A stretch of DNA of 64,000 nt from Magnaporthiopsis rhizophila (lineage: Eukaryota > Ascomycota > Sordariomycetes > Magnaporthales > Magnaporthaceae). How positions within the stretch are numbered: the first letter of the stretch is position 1; every line of letters starts with the position of its first letter. The notes beneath the pieces are model-generated. The model searched no databases, had not been told where the DNA came from, and saw only the letters and a list, made by a program, of their open reading frames with translations. Both the position numbers and the translations under genes were made by a program. The stretch covers positions 62,001 to 126,000 of the forward strand of contig PYSS01000089.1 of the NCBI GenBank assembly GCA_003049465.1. Reading direction: 5' to 3'. This document shows positions 47,372-57,639 of the stretch, piece after piece.

Positions 47372-47819
47372 TATTATAATTATAACTGGCAAAAGGCAGA
47401 AAAGCTAGGATTAAACCCCAACATAATACTTTTATCCCGCACTTATAAAAGCCAAGGCCAAATAAGCAAGGCCAAAATGGCAAGGTTATATAACCCAGGG
47501 TAATTTGTAATTTATTGGCAAATTACAAATCAAAAAAAATAATTTGTAATTTATTTGCAAATTATAGATTAAGGAACCTAATAAAAAGGTTGTCCGTTTA
47601 TAAATAAGGGCAAAACCTCCGGGCAAAACAAATAGTTTTAACTGAGGCTTCGGCATCAGTTAACCTAAATTAGCTCCAAAGCACCCCTTTGGGTAAGCAA
47701 TAACAGACAACCGTTCTACCAGACCCCAGATCATGTGCAAGGCGACCTTGCGACCCAGTACTGCTCAACACCGCCCCTAGGTGCCCTACCCTAGGAGCAG
47801 AAGGCCTGTGATTGTAACA
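47372..47819 (+). repeat. 3' LTR of T5 (448 bp), right edge of the first repeat block
   Basis: TATTAT start (from TGTTAT) after a purine-rich AAAAAAAAGAACCTGG, GTAACA end at 47814-47819. It contains two AATTTGTAATTTAT-type cassette units, fewer than T6, which explains the shorter length. Normal base composition starts at the next base. Confidence 0.9.
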
Positions 47820-48035
47820 CCAAGGTACTAATGGATCGCCACGTTTCATTTCCGTCTCCAAGCACCTTTTTGGTAACATTCTAGACATGAGGCCGGTAAG
47901 AAGGATATTCGATAATTAACTAGCAAAAACATTAGGAGCTTTTGTGGTTGGTCACAGATGTGAACCTCAGGGGCAAGCCAGTGATGTCACTGATGTGATT
48001 ACTACCTAATTATTAGCTCCAGACCCGTTCACAGT
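47820..48035. other. Short flank between LTR and MYND gene
   Basis: About 215 nt of GC-balanced sequence with the 3' end of the MYND gene; no other feature seen. Confidence 0.5.
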
Positions 48036-49814
48036 TCAAAGACCACACATCGCCACAACCACCGACTCTGATCCCTCCTCCCCGCTCACGTCACCAACGT
48101 AACCCAGCCTTCCCTTGCCGACCTTTGCAAACGCGACGGCAGTATCCGTGGCGTTATTATCCGCGACGTACACGCGTGCGGACTCGCCGACATTCTGGAG
48201 GAAGACAGCCTTGAGGCTGTACGCACGAGGGAGCTCGAGCTGCCCCGCTGTGCCGGTGCTGTCCAAAATTTTGCTGCACAGCTTGGCCGTCGCCCAGAGA
48301 TCGGCGCCAGTCTTCCAGGGCAAACCGATCGTGGCAAACATGCGATTGAGTTCGGCGGGTCTGGCCATGGCGCTGAACAGTCCCCCGAGGATGACCGTGG
48401 CTCCGGCCCGGAGACGGTCGATGACGCGGTCCCAAACTTTTGGTATACGGGCAATGGCCGCATCGGCCACCAAGATGATGGATGGGGGCGGGCTCTGGTC
48501 GAGCCTCGCCAGCGCGCCCTTGGTCGACGTCTCTCGATGCACCGAGGCCTTGGAGTTGAGACGGGGGATCAAAGCCCCATGAATCTCGCCAGACAACTCC
48601 TCCTGATGGCGTTGCTTCTCCAGGCAGAGCATGAGGACCTGAGGCCGCTGGGCGGCTCTTCCGGTGGCATGGTACTCTCCGGAGACGGCATTGTTATATT
48701 CAAGGAGGCCATGACCAGAGACTGCGACGAGATTGAGAGCCTGGGCCTCTATCATCGCGCCTGCACCCACCGACTCATCCCACGCGCGCTTGGTGTGGTA
48801 GAGCACGAGCTCTGCCTCCTCGGCAAATCCGAAACTGCTCGCAGCAGACGAGGTAGCTCCCGCTCCTTGCTCGTGCTGGTGTAGACATTCCCAAACTTGT
48901 GGGTTCTTATCGTGAACCATTTTGTAGGCACTGCGGTACTGGCCAGTGAGACGCTTGAGGCTGGACGAAATGTCGTAGGTGCCCATGCTCTGCACCTTGG
49001 CCTGCACGAGGCTTCCGACCGGGCGCGCGAGCTTGGGGAGGAGTGGAGGGCCCTCTGCTGGGTGCTCTGCCTCGCATGCGGAAAGGTCGAGGAGAAGACG
49101 GGCTTTGAGAAGAGCGACTGCGACGGCGTGTGCTTTGCTGAGCTCTTGGCCGTCGAAGACGTCGATATCCTCAAAGGGGTCTGCGCCCCTGATATTGAGG
49201 TGCAGCGAGCCGGCGTTGCCTACGTCGTAGTTCAGGTCGGCGCCGTCGGTAGCCCACCACTTGAGAAAGGTGTAGCACTCTTGCTCTTGGCCGAGGCGAA
49301 GCATCAGGAAGGGGATTATATCTCGTACGCCAAGGTTATCGGCGCGGCAGAGGCGCAACATGTCGGTGAAATGGTCAAGTGCCGTCTTTACCGCGTCGAC
49401 ATTGTTGATCTTGTGCAGGGCGTCGGCGGCGGCAAAGCGCGCTCTCATGTAGTTTCGAGTTTCGGCGGTGCTCCAGAAATAGCCGACGGATGTGCTGAAA
49501 ACGTCTGTCGGCATGAACATGTCGTCTGGGCGAGCACGGAGCTTGGCTTCCTCATCCTGGGGAGCCTGGCGAGTCTTCGCGATGGCGGTGCAGGACGCCT
49601 TGTGATGTTGTCTGTGGTCCATCTGGTGCTCCTTGCTGCAGTAGTGGACGACCAGGCACCCACCGCAGCGCAGTAAGCCGCTGCTTGACGAGCATACAGC
49701 GCAGCCCCGAGGCGCGAGACTGGAAGTTGTCTCCATGGTTGACGATGGGCTGATCGGGATTCTCGGTTCCAAAGAAGCGTTGATATCAAGAGGTGTACCA
49801 AAAATTTGCATCAT
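48036..49814 (-). CDS. MYND zinc-finger protein with a Rossmann/GATase-like end
   Basis: A 592-residue single-exon frame; ATG-ATG at 49814-49809, TGA at 48038-48036. Met27 is an alternative start just before the finger. The MYND finger spans residues 38-75: C38-x2-C41-x8-C50-x2-C53-x5-C59-x3-H63-x7-H71-x3-C75; H63 replaces the usual Cys in the YCSKEHQ block, a variant I know from fungal MYND proteins. The middle (90-420) is helical, with DIIPFLMLRLGQEQECY, WWATDG and YDVGNAGSLHLN. The last 170 residues alternate beta-alpha: PPPSIILVADAAIARI, WDRVIDRLRAGATVILGGLF, PAELNRMFATIGLPWKTG, a layout resembling a glutamine-amidotransferase-like or Rossmann domain found behind fungal MYND fingers. The finger is a protein-binding module; the overall role is unknown. 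No RIP damage despite both neighbours being RIPed. Confidence 0.9.
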   Translation of the reverse strand: MMQIFGTPLDINASLEPRIPISPSSTMETTSSLAPRGCAVCSSSSGLLRCGGCLVVHYCSKEHQMDHRQHHKASCTAIAKTRQAPQDEEAKLRARPDDMFMPTDVFSTSVGYFWSTAETRNYMRARFAAADALHKINNVDAVKTALDHFTDMLRLCRADNLGVRDIIPFLMLRLGQEQECYTFLKWWATDGADLNYDVGNAGSLHLNIRGADPFEDIDVFDGQELSKAHAVAVALLKARLLLDLSACEAEHPAEGPPLLPKLARPVGSLVQAKVQSMGTYDISSSLKRLTGQYRSAYKMVHDKNPQVWECLHQHEQGAGATSSAASSFGFAEEAELVLYHTKRAWDESVGAGAMIEAQALNLVAVSGHGLLEYNNAVSGEYHATGRAAQRPQVLMLCLEKQRHQEELSGEIHGALIPRLNSKASVHRETSTKGALARLDQSPPPSIILVADAAIARIPKVWDRVIDRLRAGATVILGGLFSAMARPAELNRMFATIGLPWKTGADLWATAKLCSKILDSTGTAGQLELPRAYSLKAVFLQNVGESARVYVADNNATDTAVAFAKVGKGRLGYVGDVSGEEGSESVVVAMCGL

Positions 49815-50246
49815 ATCTGGTCAGGCAGCGGGAGGATGGCAGATGGACAGGAGAAGGCGGGGCGGCCCACCGATGAATGGAAGGCAGGACCGACCTGAAC
49901 GCGTCCGAGGTGCGCAGTTCAGTTTAGGGCAGGAGCGGTACACGGGCACGGGTATGTTGGTCTAAATGGCCGCGGCTCGCCGCACTAATTAACGAAACGA
50001 CTCTTCAACCCCCTCCTGTGGCGCTGTAGCCTTCTCTTCCAACCCTGTCGATCAGGGTTGCGGGCCGACGCCACAGTATTCGGATACGGATAGGTGGAAA
50101 TGGATTGAGGGTGAAATATCTGGTTTTCTGCTGCTCTACCTAATTACGTGTATCGCCTGCCCGAGGGGCTCTCCGATGACTGGCCGCCCCGCGATGCACC
50201 ATGTCCCGCGTTGTCACGAGTATTCCATGTGGCATTCCCTCCCTGC
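49815..50246. other. Intergenic region upstream of the MYND gene
   Basis: About 430 nt, GC-balanced; presumed MYND promoter. No TATA box close to the start and no other gene seen. Confidence 0.5.
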
Positions 50247-50779
50247 TCATCCCATCAAGATCGCAGTCCCGAGCAGCAGAAGGATCCCCCACACAGAGAC
50301 GCTTGGCGCTCGTGAAGGCGGCGCGCCGCTGGAAAACGCCGCCTGGCAGCTGATGACGTACGGGTCAGGCCAGATGCCTTCGTTGTCTCCTTTCCCCCAC
50401 TCCCAGGGCGGACTGCCATCCTCGGCGCGTTTTACGCAGTGGAGCAGGTCCAGCATCTCCCTCGCCGTTGTCTTGGTGCCATAGCCAGTGACATTACACG
50501 ACCAGCCGCACAGGTTCATGTAGCTGTGGATGTTGTTGTAGAGCTAGAGAGTCGACTCTTCGACCTTGCAGCACGCGGCCAGACGCCGCGTCGCGTTTGC
50601 TGCGAGCGCGTCGGTGCGGTAGCGGCCGCTGCAGACGACATTGGATTCGAGCCACGACCTGCCTCCCATTTATGGTACTTGAAGAGGTCGTTACACATGG
50701 GCTGGACGCAGCCTGTCTCGGTGGGCGAAGTGCATGTCGCCGAAGCCGTTCCCGTAGAGCGGGTAGTGGTGACACTCAT
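50247..50779 (-). pseudogene. Disrupted cysteine-containing gene with hydrophobic tail
   Basis: Minus strand. A start at 50779 (MSVTTTRSTGTASATCTSP, then CVQPMCNDLFKYHKWE) runs open but shows protein character only to about 50665. From there the plausible frame is the neighbouring one: SWLESNVVCSGRYRTDALAA, LAACCKVEESTL, then an in-frame TAG (50544-50546), then LYNNIHSYMNLCGWSCNVTG, and on to a C-terminal hydrophobic tail (VSVWGILLLLGTAILMG) like a GPI signal. One frameshift plus one CAG-to-TAG change would explain it; a short unusual intron is possible but I found no convincing splice sites. No signal peptide at the front. I do not recognise the family. A DNA transposon lies 167 nt upstream of the start. 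Confidence 0.38.
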
Positions 50780-50946
50780 CTTGGGATTCTCTTGGCTCGG
50801 AGTGTACCGTGGGAACTGGGGGGGCGTCCTGGTTCAAGCCTGGCTTGTGCCAAAGTGGTCTGGACTGCGAGAAGAACGCTTTTGTCAGGTTGAAGTGGGT
50901 GCTCGAGGAGGCTTGGCGCTGGAGACGACAAGGCCTATCTATGTAA

Positions 50947-51781
50947 GGGCCTGTCCCAGGGTAAATGCTGTTTTTGTTTTTTCCATACTAATTTTGCCAA
51001 CCGCTTGTTTTTTGTCTGTGGACCTGGGTAATAAGCTTTTGGGCCCTTATAAAGATCATTTAGAAGATCCGCCAGAAGTACCTATCTTTACCCAGGCTAA
51101 TTTGATATAGCCCCTGGCCACCTTTTTTGCCACCCCCTAATAAGGGTATAAAAATATTTGCAAGGCAGGCAAAAGAGTAGGTAAAGTGATAGTATGCGAA
51201 AAAAAAAGCCAGGCCAAAAACCAGGCCTCTGAAAAGTTTATTATTTAATACGGTTTAAAAGGCCTGTATAAGCCCTGATTATATAACTGGAAAACACATA
51301 ACCAAAAAACATGTGACCGGAAAACACGTGACCGGAAAAAACACGTGATTTTTAACCTTTTTAATAGCTATAATTTATAAGGCCGGTAAATAGCCACGGC
51401 CAGAAAATCACATATTTTCCGGTCACGTAACCAAAGCTTGGTACGATAAATATATAAAGCCGGCCACCTTTCCACCTTCAGATTTAAAAAAAATCTCGAC
51501 GGCCAAAAGGCCAAAAAGGCCAAAGGGGCCAAAGGGCCAGGGAGGCAGGTATTTGACAAATAAAACCAAATAAAAACAAACCTTTCTTTTTTTTTTGCCA
51601 CCTGTTCGAATTTGGAAATTCGCTTGCAAATTTGATACTGCTAAAAATAAAAATAAAAAAGGTACATTTCTTTTTATGAAACCCCTGGTTAAGCTTATTA
51701 TAAGGTTATTTTGCATAAAAAAACAGGCAAAAAACAGGCAGGGGCCAAAAAATCAAAAATCATTTACCCTGGGACAAGCCC
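50947..51781. mobile_element. MITE of PIF/Harbinger type (835 bp)
   Basis: Left end GGGCCTGTCCCAGGGTAAAT and right end, reverse-complemented, GGGCTTGTCCCAGGGTAAAT: 21-bp terminal inverted repeats with one C/T mismatch, followed on both sides by a weaker T-rich match. Flanking TAA (50944-50946 and 51782-51784) is a 3-bp target duplication. GGG-type ends with a TWA duplication are the signature of PIF/Harbinger elements. No transposase is encoded, so it is non-autonomous. Inside, a GTGACCGGAAAA-type motif occurs three times (about 51308-51350) and once inverted (51416-51433), like subterminal transposase-binding repeats. Confidence 0.8.
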
Positions 51782-51784
51782 TAA

Positions 51785-52802
51785 GTGTATACGTTAGCGC
51801 CTGGGAGCAGAACAAAGTGGTCAACCTGGGGACCATGTCAAGATATCTGGGCTGGCGAGTAATCGTCTGTCCCTGCTCATAATACACTGCACAACGTACA
51901 GTGGCAGGGTTTCGAAATCAAAGACGTCATTGGCAAGGAACGGTTATTTCCCAGCATATCGCCTGGATCATTTTCTTTACCCGGACGTCGGTTACCCAAC
52001 GTCGGCAGGTGATTCGAGGTTGGGATGCTTTGAGAAACCAACACAACGAATCACCCGACAATTTAGCCAGCCTTGGCAATAATACACTGAACCACATGGT
52101 ACCCTTTCACGCCTTCAAGTGGAGCAAGAGCTGACGGTGCCCGGCCAATAGAGAACTTCAACTTTTGAGCGTGCAGGCCAACAGCAGACCCGATATGAAC
52201 TACGTCAGTCGGTCAGAATTTGCCGCCATGCGCGCAATAAAGCGCGCATGAGGCTGACTGTTCTTTGGTACACGTCTGCAGCATAGGGTCTTTGATAGGC
52301 TGCCGCACTGGACTTGTTTGTCTATCGAAATAGTGATCAGAGGCTTGGTGTGTCTGTTGGTCCGTCCGCGATTTGCGCCCCAGCAACAGAGCAGTTTGAC
52401 ATCACATCTCCAGAAACTCGGCCTTGTCCGGCAGTCAACCTTGAGGAGGGGGGAAAGCATTTGGATGTATCTGAACGTGACAGGCTCACTGCCGACAACA
52501 TCTGCGGACACACCTGCCGTTATATCTGCCGACATATCTGCGCAGTTCGTAAGGGGCGGTTTGTGAGGACCTAGAGTTGCTTCATAGTGACGTCAAGACA
52601 GAGGGTACGGTGAGAACCGCAAGGGTGAGAAAGAGAGAGATTAAGAGAAAGACGAGAATATAACAAGGGGACAATATCGGCTTGGTAAAGTTACTGTATT
52701 ATAATAAACTTTTTATAGCCTTAAGAAGATACTTAAGGAAGCAGAATCTCCTCGAGGGACCTTTCGAAATAACTCCCCTTATATAAGCAACTGGGTGGCC
52801 CG
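51785..52802. other. Intergenic, no gene recognised
   Basis: About 1 kb. Short frames (51901-52134 plus, 52200-52535 minus) have no family features. At 52495-52550 the word TATCTGCC/GACATATCTGC repeats. 52563-52800 is purine-rich in part (AGAGAGAGATTAAGAGAAAG), possibly the remnant of another LTR, which I cannot prove. Confidence 0.45.
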
Positions 52803-52970
52803 TGCTTCGCGGGGTTAGGTACGTATCTATAAAAGGGTTGGGCACCTAGCCCTTTTTTCACCTGCAAAGGTTTTGTAATTAGCTAAACCGCCCCAATCGT
52901 TTGGCGCCCTAATTTTTATTAATTTGGGGATAATAACGTTTGTGTAGCGATCCCCGTATAATATTATCCT
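52803..52970 (+). repeat. Border repeat R, copy 2
   Basis: Matches 12230-12399 in reverse orientation. Blocks GGGGTTAGGTACGTATCTAT, GGGCACCTAGCCCTTTTTTC and AACCGCCCCAATCG are shared. It lies 91 nt from the LTR that opens the second repeat block. Confidence 0.7.
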
Positions 52971-53061
52971 TTTTTTTAAGGTATATCCCGAACCTGTTAA
53001 TTGGAATTTTGTTTTTATATCCGGGGGTTCCGGGGCTTATATAAATAACGCTGGTGGAAAG

Positions 53062-53586
53062 TGTTACAAACGGTTCTCTGCTCCTAGGGTAGGGTACGTT
53101 AGGAGAGGTGTTGAGCAGTATGGTTTCCATAAAGTTGCCTTGTGCTGGGAATTGGGGTAATAATAAAGGTTTCGATTGCTGCCCAAGGGGGTACCTTGGA
53201 GCTAATTTAGGTTAATTAATGCCGAGGCTTTTGTTAAAATTATTTAATACAGTAAAAAATCCTTTCCTTATATACCTTTGATTTTTCTGTATTGTGCCTG
53301 TGCTATATCTCCGAACTATAAATCAGCTGGTTTGTGATCTGTTATAAGATTATAAATTATTGCCCTGATTTGTAATCTGTTATAAAATTATAAATTACTG
53401 CCCTGATCTGTGATCTGTTATAAAATTACAGATTACTGCCCTAATTAGCTAATTATTTTGTTATATAATTTTTATTCCGTTCTGGCCTTAATTATTCGGC
53501 CCCTGGCTTTTATAATTGCAGGGTAAAAGTATTTTGCTGGGGGTTAGCCCTAGCCCTTTTGCCTTTTGCCAGCTGTGATTATAATA
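53062..53586 (-). repeat. 3' LTR of T7 (525 bp), left edge of the second block
   Basis: TGTTACAAACGGTTCTCTG start and ATAATA end (from GTAACA). It has the T4-type start but a different U3 cassette: four units around CTGATCTGTGATCTGTTATA (53320-53440). Confidence 0.9.
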
Positions 53587-53647
53587 TCAGGTTTCCCTTT
53601 TCAGGCCAAATCCTTTTGGCCAAAACCTGTAGCCCGTTTTTCTTTTA

Positions 53648-54229
53648 GTGATAAGTATTTTCCTTTCTAACCAATTCCTGTTCCCTTTTTTTAACAGGAT
53701 GTCCGGTTGGGTGCAAAAGCGTAAATCGGTCGCTTTATTAACCTTTTGCTGCAAAAATTTGCTTTTTGCCATATTTGCCTTTGCTTTTCCCATGCCTTTT
53801 TGTTTTTACTGTTATAAGGTTTTTAAATAGGAGGAATATTTTGCTTTCCTGCAGGATTTTTTTTGTTATATGGAGTGCTTTTGTATTAATCGTTCGAATT
53901 GCAATATTCTTGGCCCTAGCCCCGAAAAGCTCCGCCGAATAACCTTGCAGTGCGAGAGGATTAATAACAAAATGGAAGCTTTGGAAAAAAAATTTTTCGA
54001 TTGCACAAATAACGGAAAATGTGGGCGCAAAAAAAAAATACGCGCAATTTGTTATAGGATTAATGCTATAGAGGAATTGGAACGGGTTAAACAGGAAAAG
54101 GCCAACAAAGCGGTTATTTAGGCCCTTATAATGCCCTTAACTTTGCCAGCCCCCGATTTTCCTCCATTATTTTCAAATTGGGCCAAATTTAAGATTAACC
54201 CGGACCTTAATTTGTTAGCCTTATTTTAA
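53648..54229 (+). pseudogene. Antisense Cys-rich / coiled-coil ORF of T7
   Basis: Plus strand, opposite to pol. Two open pieces: 53648-53830 (MSGWVQKRKSVALLTFCC, MPFCFYCYKVFK) and 53870-54121 (MECFCINRSNCNILGPSPEK, ERINNKMEALEKKFFD, NNGKCGRKKKIRAICYRINA, IEELERVKQEKANKAV). Cysteine pairs come first and a basic heptad-like helix after them, as in T4. A Pro/Phe-rich end closes at TAA 54227-54229. This is the best copy for judging what the ancestral protein looked like. Confidence 0.62.
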
Positions 54230-54239
54230 CCAGGTAAAT

Positions 54240-57200
54240 TATTTTGGTACAGGTGTTCCAAACCTAAATCTAAATTTTGGCATTAATATTAACTTTTTTT
54301 TAAGGGCCTTTTGTTGGTATTTTTCAAAAATTTTTAATACACCCTTTAGATTTATTTTTTTTTTTAAATGCTTTTTTTAATTTTGTACCCTGCCCATTTA
54401 ACCAAATAATATTTAGTTTTATTAATAATATTTTCGTCCAGAATTTTTTCGATTTTGTACTTTTATTTTGGGTCGATTTTTATTAATTTATTGCTTTTAA
54501 ACCCTAATAATACTGATTCGAGCAAATCGATGTAAAAAATTGGATAGTTTTTTATGGTTGGTGGCAGTTAAAATTCGTAATTAATATTAGAAACCTTTTT
54601 TAAAATTTTGAACGGTTCCAATTTTTTATAGTTTAGCTTATTATTTGGTCGTTTTGTTTTGATATTGTATTAAAAAAAATAAATGCTATCCCCTTTTTTA
54701 AAAATTGGTTTTTTGATCCTTTTTTTGTTAGCCTATATAAATATGCGCTATTGCAATTTTTTTAGCTTTACCTGGAGATTTTTATACAGTTTGGTAAGTT
54801 TTTTTACCTGTATTTCTGCTGCTAAAGCATATAGTTTTGCCCTGGGTTTTTTGTATACCGTAAATATATATTTATAATTTGCATAAAACGATATAATTTT
54901 TATACTTTTGTATATTAAATTATTATATGCAAATTAAATTATAAGGAATAATTATACCAAATTATTTTATTTATAATTAATAAAATAATATAAATATTAT
55001 TCCATAATTTGGTTTGTTCGTTTTATTTGCCCATTTATTTAAAAATAATAAACCGTAAAAAAAGTATATTTTGCACCTAAACTTGCTATAACCTATTTCC
55101 AAAATTTGTTATTAAATAATTTGTTTTGGTTTAAAATTATACATTTCGGTGTTTTGTATTTCGCAATTATATTCCGGATAAAAATATAAACTAGGTTTAT
55201 AATTTTTGCGTTTTTTTTAAATAATAAATATATGGTATATTTGGTAAATCGGTCGATTATTATTATAATATTATTATATTGAACATTTATAAAGGATTTT
55301 TTTAATTTAGATAGCCTTGTAACAAAATCCGCCGTAACTTTTTGCCATATTTTGCTAAATGCTGGCAAAAATTGCAATAACCCATAAGGTTTATACCTAT
55401 TAGTTTTATTTTTTGTATAATTTTTGCAATCCTTAATTGCATTTTATATTTCGGTATAAATTTTTATAAATCCATAATACTGCCAAAACTTTTTTCAGGT
55501 TTTAATAATCCCCTGGTATTTATTAACCATCTGGCTATAAACCTGCTGGATTTTTTTTGGAGTTTAATTTTTTTATCGGATTATTTTGGCCAATGCCCGC
55601 TATGCCAAAATCAGGGATCCGTTTGGTTTTTTAGCCAAAACTGCGCATATTTCTGGTGGTATATTCTTTTAATAGTTTAATTAACAGCTTAAAACATCCG
55701 CTCGGCCGTTTTTTGACCCTTTTTTAACCTTAATTCAAAAATTATAATTTTAAAAAAATTAGCTTTATTAAATTTATCTTTTGTTTAGCATTTAACTAAT
55801 AATAAATTATAATAGGTTTTTATAATTGGTATATATTATAATTTGGTGGTTGGTTTTGTACAAATATATCTTTCATTTTTCCAAAATTTTAATAATAGCA
55901 AAAAACTTTTTATTATGGATTTGATAATTTAGCTTAATTTTATTTAATTTTTGCAAAAAGAACGTGCAAAAGTATAATTTTCTTTAATCGTTTTGTTATT
56001 CCAGCTATCCTTTAATAGCAAAATCCGATATATTAATTTTAACTTTAAAAGGTTTTTTTGGGTTTGGTATTACCAGTACCAGTATTTAAATAATAATTTT
56101 TTTTAGCAATTTAAAAATTATTTATTTTTATATCCCCTAATAAAACTGGGTATTATTTTTGGTAAAATCCGTAAATAATATAACCTTTTTGCTAAAATTT
56201 CGGATAAATTTTCGGTAAAAATTCAGAAACCCTAAAAAATTTTGTACTTTTTTAATTATAATAAATATAGGCCAGTTTTTTACTGCCTGTACCTTTTTGG
56301 GTTCCATCCGAACTTTTCCTTATCTAATAACAAATCCAAAAAAGATTATTTTTAAAAAATGCCGTATATATTTATCCAGGTTAACCAAAAGTTTTGTATT
56401 TTGTAATTTTTGTAATATTTTATATATATATTATTTATATTTTTCCAGTATATTTGAAAAAATTAAAATATTATCCAAATATATAAGGATAAAAATATCC
56501 AAATGCTTTTGTAATACATAATTAATTATCCATTAAAATATGGCTGGTGTATTGGTAAATTTAAAGGTTATTACCAATAATTCAAAAATTTTAAGCTTGG
56601 TTTAAAAAGCGGTTTTCCATTTATTACCCTCCTTAATCCTTAGCAGATTATAAATTTTGCATAAATTTAGGGCTATAAACCACCAATTTTTCCCGAGCTT
56701 ATTTTTAAATTTATTAATCAGGAATAAAAAATACCGATCCTTTATCATTTTCTAATTTAACGGATAATAATCGATATATATCCGTTCCTCCCCGTTTTTT
56801 TAAGAACAAACAAAATTCCGTATTTTATAAAGAAATTAAAAAATTTGATAAATCCCTTTTTAATTTTTTCTTTTAGTTATTTTTATAACAGTTTTTTTTA
56901 TCAAAAATTTAATTAATATAGCTTTTGGTATTTAAATTATACTTCCGGTTTAAGCTTAATTTCGTAATCAAACGGTTTATATTCTGGTAATACCGTTTTT
57001 AAATCTTTCTGAAATAATTTCCAATATTTATGGTATTTTTTAAAAACATTTTTAAATTTATCTTTAATAATTTTTTGCTTATCGGATTTATTCGTATCCG
57101 TATTTATTGGTATTTTGGTTAGTACAGTTTGCCAGGGTTAATTATTATATTTTGCTGCTGTTACAGCTGCCCTTTTTGGCGTCCGATTTTTATTATCCGG

Positions 57201-57560
57201 ATTTCGTAACTATTGGGCTTTTTTATTGGTTAATAGCAATTTTTTTCATTAGATTTGTTCGGTAACCCAATTTATTAAAAGGTTATACTTTTTAAGCTAT
57301 AAAAGGCCTAAAATCAGGTTTTCCCCTTTTATATTTATAATATCCAGGATTATTTTGCAAATTTTTCCCAAAAATCAAAATTTAAATTAATCAGTTTTAA
57401 TATCGATCCTTCCTTTATTAAATATAACTGGCTTTTATTTTATTATTATAAGGTTATATAATTCCTTTTTTTAATATATCGGAATACCGTACCTTTTTAC
57501 CGTTTTTAACAAAAAATAATTTCTTTGGGCTCCGCAATCGATTATAATTTTTATTTTTTG
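54240..57560 (-). pseudogene. RIP-degraded pol of T7
   Basis: Minus strand: chromodomain 54450-54290, integrase core 55377-55093 (open 94 codons, with WQKVTADFVTRLSKLKK, IIIIDRFTKYTIYLLFKK and ILNQNKLFNNKFWK), RNase H about 56070-55880, RT about 56850-56230 (plus frame 56297-56521 is its shadow), protease near 57540-57260. Confidence 0.83.
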
Positions 57561-57639
57561 CCCTTTCCAATATATTATTATCCTAATATACTTATACTGG
57601 TCGGTAATTGTTGCTGCTAAGAATTTTGCTAATTATTGC

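Larger units (their letters stand above)
36463..47819 (+). mobile_element. T5: 5'-truncated chromovirus, split by T6
   Basis: Plus-strand pol begins abruptly inside RT at 36463, is interrupted at 38019 by T6, resumes at 45575 (ATAAT duplicated) and ends with the 3' LTR at 47372-47819. No gag or 5' LTR. The junction at 36463 with hairpin-rich DNA has no LTR end, so the 5' part was deleted. Confidence 0.88.

Noticed and set aside
12403..47819. Treating the whole AT-rich block as mitochondrial or plasmid DNA
   Set aside because: LTR ends, target duplications, gag-pol and chromodomain motifs explain nearly all of it as RIPed nuclear retrotransposons.
50439..51110. 223-codon plus-strand frame reaching into the MITE
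   Set aside because: Crosses the transposon end and is antisense to the disrupted gene; no family features.
50947..51781. Tc1/mariner (TA duplication) reading of the MITE
   Set aside because: With TA as duplication the ends would be AGGGC and GCCCT, but the right flank is AA, not TA; TAA with GGGC...GCCC fits exactly.
51901..52535. Frames at 51901-52134 (plus) and 52200-52535 (minus)
   Set aside because: Short, with no family features and no nearby promoter or splice signals that I could support.
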